NCBI GenBank assembly: GCA_041623535.1
Contig: JBFJWR010000046.1
Coordinates: forward strand, 1-12,783
Length of the DNA: 12,783 nt
Reading direction: 5' to 3'
DNA from: JBFJWR01 sp041623535
GTDB taxonomy: Bacteria; Pseudomonadota; Gammaproteobacteria; Pseudomonadales; JBFGWM01
In this document: piece after piece, positions 1-7,258 of the stretch
How positions within the stretch are numbered: position 1 is the stretch's first letter
Layout of the letters: the number at the start of each line of letters is the position of its first letter
Made by a program: the position numbers and the translations under genes
The notes under the pieces: model-generated
Told to the model about the DNA's origin: nothing
What the model saw: the letters and a program-made list of their open reading frames with translations, nothing else
Databases searched by the model: none

Positions 1-1835
1 AAGCCCACGGTCGGGTGGGTGAAGACATTGCGTGCCGACTCCACCGCGCGCTCCTGCGCGGCAATCGCATCTTCCAGGCGGCGCAGTTCCGGCGCGTTCT
101 GCAGGCCCTCCAGGACCAGGAACTCTCGCAGCACGCGCACCGCGGCCGGCGTGGTGATGTACTGCAGGAAGCGTTTGTGCGAGACCAAAAAGTGTGGATC
201 TTCCAGCGTCGGATTTACCGTGCGGTAGCGTGTTTCCAGCGCCCGGCTCACCAGCCGGCTCAGGTTCACACGCGCCTGTGAGATCGAAACGCTGGCATTC
301 ACCAACTGTGCATGCGCGCCTGCGAGCTGACTTTCCCAGCGATACTCTTCGGAACGATTCGCGGCACCCAGTTGCACCCGGGTGCGGGCACGTTCCAGGT
401 TCGACTTGGTAAACGCCAGATCTTCCTTGCGTATCCCCGCCAGTTGCTGGGCACGCAGCAGGTTCAGGTACGACAGGCTGGTGTCCAGCGCGATATCAAG
501 CACTTTCGCCTCGTACTCGTGTTCGCGCGCCTGTTGCAGCAATTGCTGGATCTTCTGATTGGCCCAGGCCGGCTCGGCATAGATCAGCTGGCTGAGGGTC
601 AGGTTCGCGGTGGTCAGGTATTCCGGGTTATTTCCGCCAAACGAGGTCGCCCGATCACGGTCGATCTGCCGCGCCCCGAGGCTTGCTTCCAGTCCCGGCA
701 ACAAATCGGCCCGCGCGCGGGCAATGTCTTCCACGTCCACCCGCAGGCCGGCGGCGCTGGTTTCCAGGCCAAGATTCTGCTCAAGCGCCTCCAGGACCGC
801 TTCGCGAAACGTAAGCGGCTCGTAGTCCGCGGTGTCCGGATCGCCAATCAGGTCGGAACTGTTCAGCAGGTCATAGGTGGGCGATATGCCCAGCGCATGC
901 GCTGTCTGCATATTGATGATCGGCCGCACGGTCTCGCGGAACTCCACCTCGATCTTGCCCGGGTCTTCCCCCAGCAGGATGCGCTGCACGTTGATGGCGA
1001 TACGTCTGATCAGGCGCAGGACGTCGCTGTCAGTCGTGGTCGCCGCCAGAAATCCGGCTTCGACCTCCCAACCGCCCATGATCGACAGTGATGGCAACTT
1101 GCGCTCGATCAGCAGCCGGGCCATGCGCTCGGTAGTCGCTTCATCCCACTGGAAGATGGCTCCAAAAATCGCCGCATCTGCGTCCGGCGGAATCTTGCTG
1201 ATGACGTCCTCGGGGGTCCCCTCGGCCGGAATGATGTACAGCTCCTCGGCCGGAATCTGCCCCAGCAGTTTGTCCATGTCGTAGCGCTGCAGCACCTTGG
1301 CGGTCAGTGGCTCCATGATGAAGGCCAGACGCTTGAACGGCTGCAGTTCATGCAGCAGCAACACATCGGAAGGCGTCTTGTTGAACGAGTACAGGTAATT
1401 CAGGTTTTTCTTGCCGGACACGCCGTTCTTGAATGGCAGCCCCGGCTGCAGCCCGATGATGATCGGCGCCATGACCGGCTTGGGCAGGTTCGAACGTCGC
1501 GCAACCTCGCCCGAGGCCGCCACGCCGAGTGCCAGCACGAGATCCACCTGCGGATCATTCAGCAGTTGATCGAGCGCGCGGTTCACGCCATCCAGTGTCC
1601 AGTTCCCGTCCAGTTGCTTGTCCGTGGGAAAGCTCACCGCGAATTCCCCGTCGGTGAGAAGCAGAATTTCACGTTTCATCAACTCCAGCGCATTGAGCTG
1701 ACGCGTCCGCTGCCAGGGACCATCGAGAACCACGCCGACGGTCCAGCGCGGTAAATCCGCAGCAACGGAGACTGTACTGGTCATGGCCATCATCAGGCAG
1801 GCAACAAAGGCGGAAAGCAGGGTTCGAACTGGCAT
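1..1835 (-). CDS. Substrate-binding domain fused to TolC-family outer-membrane channel (3' end cut by window edge)
   Basis: The frame is open from an ATG at 1835 to the left edge, giving 611 codons with no stop seen. Residues 1-26 form a signal peptide, with likely cleavage near SVAA. Residues ~30-325 look like a periplasmic ABC-type substrate-binding fold of the ABC_sub_bind (TrpX-like) kind: WTVGVVLDGPW at the start, VDLVLALGVAASGEVARR, and a later DADAAIFGAIFQW segment. Residues ~338-611 look like a TolC/OEP domain: LTFREAVLEALEQNLGLE, then RADLLPGLEASLG, LTLSQLIYAEP, and long helices including RARTRVQLGAANRSE. The expected product is an outer-membrane channel with an extra N-terminal periplasmic ligand-binding module. 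It lies 114 nt after the beta-barrel gene on the same strand. No strong Shine-Dalgarno precedes the ATG, but the signal peptide fits this start. Domain assignments come from motif recognition. The remainder of the TolC domain should lie beyond position 1. Confidence 0.85.
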   Translation of the reverse strand, partial: MPVRTLLSAFVACLMMAMTSTVSVAADLPRWTVGVVLDGPWQRTRQLNALELMKREILLLTDGEFAVSFPTDKQLDGNWTLDGVNRALDQLLNDPQVDLVLALGVAASGEVARRSNLPKPVMAPIIIGLQPGLPFKNGVSGKKNLNYLYSFNKTPSDVLLLHELQPFKRLAFIMEPLTAKVLQRYDMDKLLGQIPAEELYIIPAEGTPEDVISKIPPDADAAIFGAIFQWDEATTERMARLLIERKLPSLSIMGGWEVEAGFLAATTTDSDVLRLIRRIAINVQRILLGEDPGKIEVEFRETVRPIINMQTAHALGISPTYDLLNSSDLIGDPDTADYEPLTFREAVLEALEQNLGLETSAAGLRVDVEDIARARADLLPGLEASLGARQIDRDRATSFGGNNPEYLTTANLTLSQLIYAEPAWANQKIQQLLQQAREHEYEAKVLDIALDTSLSYLNLLRAQQLAGIRKEDLAFTKSNLERARTRVQLGAANRSEEYRWESQLAGAHAQLVNASVSISQARVNLSRLVSRALETRYRTVNPTLEDPHFLVSHKRFLQYITTPAAVRVLREFLVLEGLQNAPELRRLEDAIAAQERAVESARNVFTHPTVG

Positions 1836-1870
1836 GAAAGGCGCTACTCGGGGCAACTGGAACATCCCTG

Positions 1871-1900
1871 AATATAGTTGAGCGGGTGCATTCCTGCGAA
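1871..1900 (-). promoter_or_regulatory. Possible sigma-70 promoter for the substrate-binding/TolC fusion gene
   Basis: On the minus strand, TTCGCA (1900-1895, 4 of 6 matches to the -35 consensus) is separated by 18 nt from TATATT (1876-1871). A transcript would begin about 28 nt upstream of the ATG at 1835. This would let the last visible gene be expressed independently of the three upstream genes. It rests on consensus matching alone. Confidence 0.3.
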
Positions 1901-1949
1901 ACGGAAGGCCGGACCGCGCGGAACGCTGAAAAGCAAGATGCATCTGATT

Positions 1950-3296
1950 TCAGAAGTAACGAACCAGATCCACCTGTATAAAATCGTCATCCTCGAGGAA
2001 AATCGTTTTCCGGTCCGGATCAGCTGACAGCACGGCAGAGAAAATCTCGGCATCAGTGCGCGGGGCGCGACTGCTGCTGGAGAACCAGCGGCCATCCACC
2101 TGTAATTTCCAGTTCGATCCGATGCGATGGTTCGCCTCGATGCTGAAGATTTTCTCTTCAGTCTCCGGGTCCCAGATAAAACCCAGCAACATATCGGTTG
2201 AAGCCACGTTGTTGAAGGCCCACCGGGTACCCAGCAATATGTCATGTTCAAGAAAATGTGGCGCCTCGTCGCCACGTTCGTCCCACAGGTATTCGAACAC
2301 CCACCCGAGGTCAATACGGCTCTCGAAAATGCCCACCTGCGTATATTCAAATCCACCCACGGCACCTGCAAAACGCTCGCCGTGACCGGAGCGCGAAATC
2401 GCTTCCAGTTTCCAGGCCCAGTCTTCCCATATGTACTGCAACTCCATACCGGTCTGGTCAATGGTGTAGTAGACCGGCAGGAGTGCAATTTCATCGACGG
2501 TCACCGCAGGATTGGATAGCGCTGCAAACGCAGCGGCTGAGTCTGAACGGGAAGCCAACGGGTCCAGGACCACCTCTGGCTGCGGCACACCCAGTACGCT
2601 GAACCGGACGCGCGGTGCCAGCAGAGGCTCGCGGCTTGTTCCGGAAAAGTGACTCAGTCCAATGTCCACATCTCCGATCGTATGTGACCAGCGCACCGCA
2701 AAATCCGTATGCCACTCCTCGCCGCCCGAGGCATAAATCGGGTCATCGGTATCGACTTCATAGGGCGTTCGCAAGCGACCTTCCCGGCCCGGAAAAGTCC
2801 GTTCGCGAAAATACGGCAGAACAAAAAAATCGAGTATGCCCCAGTCCCGGACGAACGACACGTTGAGCATCGGCTGGCCCAACTTGTCCTCACCATCGAT
2901 GTTTTCCACGAGGTCGGTCTGGTTGATGATGTCTTCCAGGTGCGCAGATTCGACCACCCCCCAGAACACTTTGCGTATACCGGCACGCAGTTCCCAGTTG
3001 TCGCCAACGTAGATCCAGCTCAGTTCGCGCAGATCGACATGCTCGCGTTCGTCATCCTGCTCGTCCGCCCGGGCATGAAACCTGAACTCGAACGACTGGT
3101 TCCCCGACTCGCTCAGCTCGTTTGTGAACAGCTCGTACTGGAACCGAGCGGACGATACAACCTGCTCCTGCCCCTGGGCCCCGGTCTGCGCGAACACGCG
3201 CAACTCCGCCCCAAGCTCCATGCCCTGCTTGGTTCTTGCCTGCGCGCTGACGCTGAACAGGCCAATCACGCAGAGCAAAAACAGGGATCTTCGCAT
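1950..3296 (-). CDS. Outer-membrane beta-barrel (porin-like) protein of the RND/LolA-like cluster
   Basis: The product is 448 aa. Residues 1-21 are a signal peptide (MRRSLFLLC..., cleavage after AQA). The rest alternates short amphipathic strands rich in Trp, Tyr and Phe, such as LSWIYVGDNWELRAG, WHTDFAVRWSHTIGDVDIG, GMELQYIWEDWAWKLEA and HRIGSNWKLQVDGRWF. It ends in VDLVRYF, the C-terminal aromatic signature used by the BAM machinery. An internal segment VFWGVVESAHLEDIINQTDL recalls the WGES-type motif of DUF1302-like barrel proteins, but I cannot assign a family. Its start is 5 nt after the stop of the LolA-like gene, so the two are probably translationally coupled. The probable role is the outer-membrane end of the transport route formed with the neighbouring permease and LolA-like carrier. 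The outer-membrane barrel call is firm; the substrate is unknown. Confidence 0.85.
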   Translation of the reverse strand: MRRSLFLLCVIGLFSVSAQARTKQGMELGAELRVFAQTGAQGQEQVVSSARFQYELFTNELSESGNQSFEFRFHARADEQDDEREHVDLRELSWIYVGDNWELRAGIRKVFWGVVESAHLEDIINQTDLVENIDGEDKLGQPMLNVSFVRDWGILDFFVLPYFRERTFPGREGRLRTPYEVDTDDPIYASGGEEWHTDFAVRWSHTIGDVDIGLSHFSGTSREPLLAPRVRFSVLGVPQPEVVLDPLASRSDSAAAFAALSNPAVTVDEIALLPVYYTIDQTGMELQYIWEDWAWKLEAISRSGHGERFAGAVGGFEYTQVGIFESRIDLGWVFEYLWDERGDEAPHFLEHDILLGTRWAFNNVASTDMLLGFIWDPETEEKIFSIEANHRIGSNWKLQVDGRWFSSSSRAPRTDAEIFSAVLSADPDRKTIFLEDDDFIQVDLVRYF

Positions 3297-3301
3297 TCCG
3301 G

Positions 3302-4087
3302 CTACCGTGCCCGTTTCAGACTGTTCTGGGTGAAGTCGGAATCCTGCAGTCCGCTCTTGAACTTGTAGTCACTGAACAGCAGTTCCGTGCTTTTGCCGGT
3401 CTGGTGGTTCACCATATTGAGCCGGCCCGGGCGCCAGTGCTTGTCGACGTATTTTTTGAAGTCAGACAGCGTCAGGGTTTTCAGCAGGCTTTGCTTGCGG
3501 TCGTAGTATTCGACTTTCCACAGGCGGTATTCTGCCTGGTCAATCCAGGCCACCTGCCGGGTGTAACCGGAATACTTGTCCACCGGGTAGCGCTCAACCA
3601 CGAAACAGGTGCCGCCTTCGCAGGGTTCGTCCTTCAGATACTTGTACGTATATTTTTCGACTTCCTGGGAACTGAGATCCTCGAAAGCGAACTCGCTGCC
3701 GACGAAGGGTCCGGACTTGTTCTTCGAGGCAATCCGCTTGACGCGTTTCAATGCCGGCAGGAACAGCCACTGATCATCGGGCTCGCTCTTGTGACTGAAG
3801 GTCAGCAGCGCAGTGCCTTCCTGGTCCGGCGGCGAATCAAAGATGATCATCGATTTGTCGCCATCGGCCGGTACCTCCAGCGCCTTGTTGCGCAATTCGC
3901 GCACGCTCTCGTCGCCGCGCTTGTTGCGCAGGGTCATCAGCATCGAAGACGTGGCGTCACCCCACCCGTCATCGCGGCGCTCCGCCTCCCGGGCAATCTC
4001 CAGCCCTTTCTCGGCCGGCGTATTGGCCATGGCAGCGCCGGGCAGCAGGCAGCTAAGCAGCAGCGACGGGATCAGTTTTTTGTACAT
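3302..4087 (-). CDS. Periplasmic LolA-like outer membrane lipoprotein-sorting protein
   Basis: The product is 261 aa with a signal peptide (residues 1-21, ending GAAMA). The body matches the LolA-like family usually annotated as outer membrane lipoprotein-sorting protein (PF17131 type): RNKRGDESVRELRNKALE, a central WLFLPALKRVKRIASKNKSG block, GSEFAFEDLSS, and near the C terminus HWRPGRLNMVNHQTGKSTEL. Members are expected to adopt the open-barrel LolA fold and carry acylated or otherwise hydrophobic ligands across the periplasm. It is not LolA itself, which is shorter and not paired with an RND pump. The gene overlaps the end of the permease gene by 35 nt, and a strong ribosome binding site lies inside that overlap. 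Cys13 sits in LLSC, a poor lipobox, so I favour a soluble periplasmic protein over a lipoprotein. The ligand is unknown. Confidence 0.9.
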   Translation of the reverse strand: MYKKLIPSLLLSCLLPGAAMANTPAEKGLEIAREAERRDDGWGDATSSMLMTLRNKRGDESVRELRNKALEVPADGDKSMIIFDSPPDQEGTALLTFSHKSEPDDQWLFLPALKRVKRIASKNKSGPFVGSEFAFEDLSSQEVEKYTYKYLKDEPCEGGTCFVVERYPVDKYSGYTRQVAWIDQAEYRLWKVEYYDRKQSLLKTLTLSDFKKYVDKHWRPGRLNMVNHQTGKSTELLFSDYKFKSGLQDSDFTQNSLKRAR

Positions 4088-6368
4088 TGGATTCCTCCAT
4101 CATCATCAAAAGCGGGGGCAGAAACAGGAAATCAACCAGGAACGCCAGCAGGATTGTCATCGCACTCATGGCGCCGAGGTCGGCGTTGACGCGAAACAAC
4201 GAGCCCATCAGTACCGAAAATCCCAGGCTGAGTACCAGCGTGGTGCCGACCAGCGCCATGCCCACAGTCTCGAAAGCATAGACCACGGCTTGTTCGCTAT
4301 TCAGTCCTTTCTCGCGCCTGGCGCGCAGATACTTGGTCAGAAAATGCACCGTATCATCCACCACGATGCCGATGGTCATGCCCATGGTCACCGAGATCCC
4401 CAACCCGACCTGCCCGGACAGCAATGCCCAGGCACCAAATGCCATGCCCAGCGGCAACAGGTTGGGCACCAGGCTGACCACACCGAGGCGTACCGATCGC
4501 AGCGCGAGCAACAGGATCGCCGAAATGATAACCAGCGCCGCAAGCAGCCCGCCCAGCATGCTGACCGTGTTGCGCCGTGAGATATGCGCGAACATCAGGT
4601 TGGCGCTGGCGCCCTCGGTCCACATGCCTGCCGGTGCATTCTCGCGTAACCACTCCTGCGCAAGCCGGTCCATGGCGATGATCTCGCGCGCCGAGGACTT
4701 ATCCAGGTTCACACTGACCTTGGTATAGGCCCGGTCGAAGGAAACCTGGTTGGTCAGGTCCAGCCCGAACGGCAGCGACATCTCGTATAACAGCAGGTAC
4801 TGTGCCGCCAGTTCCCGATTGCCGGGCAGACGATACCAGGCCAGGTCATCGCCATGCATGTTTCGGTTCAGGCGCTTCATGACATCGGTAAACGAACTGA
4901 CATGGCGCACGCGCGGCTGGCTGCGCAGCCAGTTCGCGAACTGTTCCAGCGTCTCCAGGTAGGCGGGATCTGCCACCCCGTTCTCGGCACCGGAATACAG
5001 CGAGTAATTCAGGTAGGAAACACCGGTAAGCCGCTGGTTGACGAATTCCACGTGGCTGCGAAACTCGGTTCGCTCGTCGAACTGTGCAGTCGGGCTGTCA
5101 TCGAATTCATTGAGCGGAATCATGGCAACCAGCAGGGCCGCCACCGCGAGGTTGGCGATAAAAAGGACCCGGCGATGCCGCACCACCCACTGGCCAAAGC
5201 GGGTCATGACCGCGGCATTCAGGCTGTTTCCACTGCGTGACCCGACCGGCAGAAAGGTCATCAGGGGGGCCAGCAACAATACCGTCAGCAGGAACGCAAC
5301 CAGCACACCGACCGCCACCATGTTGCCCATCACGTGGAATGGTGGCGAGTCACTGAAATTCAGCGAGAGAAAACCCACCGCCGTGGTGATCGTGGTGAGA
5401 AAAATCGGCTGCAGGTTGTAACACAGGCTTTCCTGCATGGCGGCAGCCCGGCTGCCCAGTCGCGGCAGCGCCTGGAAGTAGGACACCAGCAGGTGCACGC
5501 AGTCGGCCACCGCCAGCGTCATGATCATCATCGGTGCGCCCACCGCGATGGGTGCCAGCCGGATTCCGGTGTAACCGATCACACCAGCGCCGGCAAGGCT
5601 GGCCAGCACCACGACCAACAGGGTGCCGAAAACCGCCCAGGCGTTACGCAGGAACAGTCCCAGTAACACCAGTATGAGCAGGAACATGGCCGGATAGAGC
5701 GAGCGCGAATCCTTCTGCGTGATTTCCGGGAAGGCATTGTTCAGCATCGTCTGGCCAACCAGGTAAAACGCAACGTCGGGATAACGGGCGGAGTAATCCG
5801 CCACCAGTGCCCGCACATGACCGACCGCCTCGAACACTTCCCTGGCCTGGTTCTTCTGCGGCATATTGATGGTGATGTTCACGCCAGTCACCGCACCGTC
5901 ACCGGACAGCAGTGCGTGTAGCAGCACAGGTTCCAGGTAGGCCGCATGCTTGCGCCGCGCAATCTGTTCGGCAGACATCTCCAGCGCATTCTCGAACAGG
6001 TACTCGACGATCAGGTCGTCCTGCTGCGCGTGGCTGTATGGGAAATTGGTAAGAGAATCCACCCGCTGCGAGTGCGGCGTATGCCAGGCGGCAGCAGTGA
6101 ACTGCTCTACCAGGTCGAGCATGCGGGGCGCGAAAACATCCCCGCCAGCGGGCGCGATGGCGACCAGGATGTTGTCATCCTTTGAGTACTGCTCCTGCAG
6201 GGCATTGAATGCCTGCAGTTGTGGGTTGTCAGGGCCGAAGTACACGCGGTAGTCCACGGTTGTGCGCAGAAACTGCGCTCCATAGCCGCACAGCGCCACC
6301 AGTGCCAGCACAGACAACATCGCGGGCAGGCGATGCTGCATGATGCGTGTGGCGATCTGGTCAACCAT
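4053..6368 (-). CDS. RND/MMPL-family inner-membrane transporter (permease)
   Basis: From the ATG at 6368 the product is 771 aa. The layout is typical of single-chain RND/MMPL exporters: one membrane helix near residues 14-34, a periplasmic loop (~35-223), a helix bundle (~224-373), another helix (~400-418), a second periplasmic loop (~419-600) and a second bundle (~603-757). Each bundle carries the acidic residues expected for proton coupling: ADCVH with Asp289, and VVDDTVH with Asp671/Asp672. At 771 aa it is nearer to MMPL/HpnN-like lipid exporters than to AcrB-type drug pumps (about 1,030 aa). The frame is open 66 codons further upstream to 6566, but that extension has no membrane helix and is low-complexity, whereas MVDQIATRIMQHRLPAML begins like family members. 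A GGGG lies 6 nt before this ATG. It is the first gene of the minus-strand cluster. Family and topology are firm; the cargo is not known. Confidence 0.92.
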   Translation of the reverse strand: MVDQIATRIMQHRLPAMLSVLALVALCGYGAQFLRTTVDYRVYFGPDNPQLQAFNALQEQYSKDDNILVAIAPAGGDVFAPRMLDLVEQFTAAAWHTPHSQRVDSLTNFPYSHAQQDDLIVEYLFENALEMSAEQIARRKHAAYLEPVLLHALLSGDGAVTGVNITINMPQKNQAREVFEAVGHVRALVADYSARYPDVAFYLVGQTMLNNAFPEITQKDSRSLYPAMFLLILVLLGLFLRNAWAVFGTLLVVVLASLAGAGVIGYTGIRLAPIAVGAPMMIMTLAVADCVHLLVSYFQALPRLGSRAAAMQESLCYNLQPIFLTTITTAVGFLSLNFSDSPPFHVMGNMVAVGVLVAFLLTVLLLAPLMTFLPVGSRSGNSLNAAVMTRFGQWVVRHRRVLFIANLAVAALLVAMIPLNEFDDSPTAQFDERTEFRSHVEFVNQRLTGVSYLNYSLYSGAENGVADPAYLETLEQFANWLRSQPRVRHVSSFTDVMKRLNRNMHGDDLAWYRLPGNRELAAQYLLLYEMSLPFGLDLTNQVSFDRAYTKVSVNLDKSSAREIIAMDRLAQEWLRENAPAGMWTEGASANLMFAHISRRNTVSMLGGLLAALVIISAILLLALRSVRLGVVSLVPNLLPLGMAFGAWALLSGQVGLGISVTMGMTIGIVVDDTVHFLTKYLRARREKGLNSEQAVVYAFETVGMALVGTTLVLSLGFSVLMGSLFRVNADLGAMSAMTILLAFLVDFLFLPPLLMMMEESNVQKTDPVAAA
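4093..4098 (-). promoter_or_regulatory. Strong Shine-Dalgarno for the LolA-like gene inside the upstream permease gene
   Basis: GGAGGA on the minus strand lies 5 nt before the ATG at 4087 and within the last codons of the permease gene. This fixes the start of the LolA-like protein and suggests coupled translation. Confidence 0.75.
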
Positions 6369-6770
6369 TTCCGACCCCGGTCTGTGCGCCTGCCTGGCGC
6401 CCCCTCCCACACTTTTCACGCTTATGCGATCGAAGTGACCCAGTATATTCCCGGCGTCGCGTCCCTGCGGCGACACCTGATCCTGCGGAAAACTATATGC
6501 CAGCCACTTTTTTTTAGACAGTTTGGAATTGAAACAGTGTGTTCTTATGCACCTGGACGATGACACATAAGCGCAGGTAGTGAAGACAATCGGCAGTAAG
6601 CGACGTTACCGGTTTGATTTCCCTACGCTTAGTGATTTTCGGAAATCTGAATTCCGGCTTCCATTGCGCACAAGCAGGCGCATCACATGATTTTCCGGAC
6701 CTTGAAGCCTGCTGAAAACATCTCATATTGGAAAAGTGGGAAAACACGATAACGCTTGGAGCGATTTACC
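6369..6770. other. Divergent intergenic region between the envelope cluster and the DUF6763-like gene
   Basis: This 402-nt stretch should carry promoters in both directions. I see no convincing gene. It is locally AT-rich with an eight-T run at 6509-6516. Candidate structures are CTTATG/CATAAG arms (6544-6549 and 6566-6571) and a small hairpin GATTT-TCGG-AAATC (6634-6647). For the plus strand, TTGAAG (6702-6707), a 16-nt spacer and CATATT (6724-6729) is a possible but weak promoter. For the minus strand, TATACT near 6442-6447 could be a -10 but has no good -35. Confidence 0.4.
6758..6761 (+). promoter_or_regulatory. Ribosome binding site choosing ATG 6771 over TTG 6756
   Basis: GGAG lies 9 nt before the ATG at 6771. 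It overlaps the alternative TTG codon at 6756-6758, so the upstream TTG cannot use it. This supports a 105-aa rather than a 110-aa product. Confidence 0.6.
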
Positions 6771-7088
6771 ATGCACCATTTGATGCCTTCTGTCGGCGGT
6801 TGGTTCCAGGATGTGGAAACCGGCGTGATTTTCGAAGTTGTCGCCGTAGACCCGATGAGTGAAACCGTGGAAATCCAGTTCCGTGATGGCGACCTGGATG
6901 AATACGATCTGGAGACCTGGAACAGCCTGCATCTGCAGGGCTTGTCTGAATCCAAGGACTGCCGTGATGTGTTCGAGATGAATCCCGAGGACGGACCGGC
7001 TGACGATGACATCCTGCATCCGGTGAACTGGTCAGGCATTCTCAACGAACTGGAACCCCTGGACACCCTGTCCTGGGCTGAACCCTGA
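6771..7088 (+). CDS. Small acidic DUF6763-like protein of unknown function
   Basis: The product is 105 aa and strongly acidic. The N-terminal half, with PSVGGWFQDVETGVIFEVVA followed by VEIQFRDGDLDEYDLETW, reads as a compact all-beta domain. It resembles what I remember of the DUF6763 family found in gammaproteobacteria (a VGxWY...FEVVA...IEIQ...DG...W pattern). The C-terminal half is rich in Asp and Glu, contains ILHPVNWSG, and is probably partly disordered. There is no signal peptide or membrane segment, so it should be cytoplasmic. It is a single gene reading towards lexA, with 170 nt between them that include lexA's own promoter, so it is probably transcribed separately. The family call is from memory of motifs; function is unknown. 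Confidence 0.75.
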   Translation: MHHLMPSVGGWFQDVETGVIFEVVAVDPMSETVEIQFRDGDLDEYDLETWNSLHLQGLSESKDCRDVFEMNPEDGPADDDILHPVNWSGILNELEPLDTLSWAEP

Positions 7089-7095
7089 ACGCCAG

Positions 7096-7110
7096 CCGGC
7101 GACGGGCCGG
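7096..7110 (+). terminator. Weak hairpin after the DUF6763-like gene
   Basis: CCGGC (7096-7100), loop GACGG, GCCGG (7106-7110) forms a 5-bp GC stem 7 nt after the stop codon. No T run follows, so an intrinsic terminator is only a possibility. Confidence 0.25.
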
Positions 7111-7131
7111 TGGTATTGCGACGCATCTGCA

Positions 7132-7160
7132 CTGGCATCCCGGCCAGACCTGTATATAAT
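7132..7160 (+). promoter_or_regulatory. Promoter of lexA
   Basis: CTGGCA (7132-7137, 4 of 6 matches to -35) is followed by a 17-nt spacer and a perfect TATAAT -10 box (7155-7160). The -10 lies inside the LexA operator, so bound LexA would directly block RNA polymerase. Transcription should start near 7167, leaving a leader of about 90 nt. Confidence 0.7.
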
Positions 7161-7165
7161 CACAG
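7150..7165 (+). promoter_or_regulatory. SOS box (LexA operator) of lexA
   Basis: CTGTATATAATCACAG fits the CTG-N10-CAG consensus with an AT-rich core and only a few departures from the E. coli ideal CTGTATATATATACAG. It covers the -10 box of the lexA promoter, giving the usual negative autoregulation. I see only one box here. Confidence 0.92.
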
Positions 7166-7258
7166 TATCAGGTTCTGGGAGTATCCCGCGCTTTCCGGGT
7201 AACGGAACTCACCAGGCAGAGCTTTACGCAGAGCTGCAGGAAGCAGCAGGAGCGCGTT

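Noticed and set aside
312..1091. Plus-strand open frame of 259 codons
   Set aside because: It is antisense to the substrate-binding/TolC fusion gene, which has a signal peptide and continuous domain motifs. The plus-strand product shows no recognisable domain and typical GC-driven shadow composition.
1936..1945. AGATGCATCT palindrome after the beta-barrel gene as a terminator
   Set aside because: Only a 3-bp stem is possible once a loop is allowed, and the following TTGCTTTTC is not a clean T tract.
3302..4087. LolA-like protein as a lipoprotein
   Set aside because: Cys13 in LLSC follows a hydrophobic stretch that is too short and has Leu at -2. The AMA cleavage site at residue 21 fits a normal signal peptidase I substrate better.
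6369..6566. 66-codon N-terminal extension of the RND permease
   Set aside because: The added residues have no family-like sequence or membrane helix and include a low-complexity stretch. MVDQIATRIMQHRL at 6368 is a typical N terminus just before the first membrane helix.
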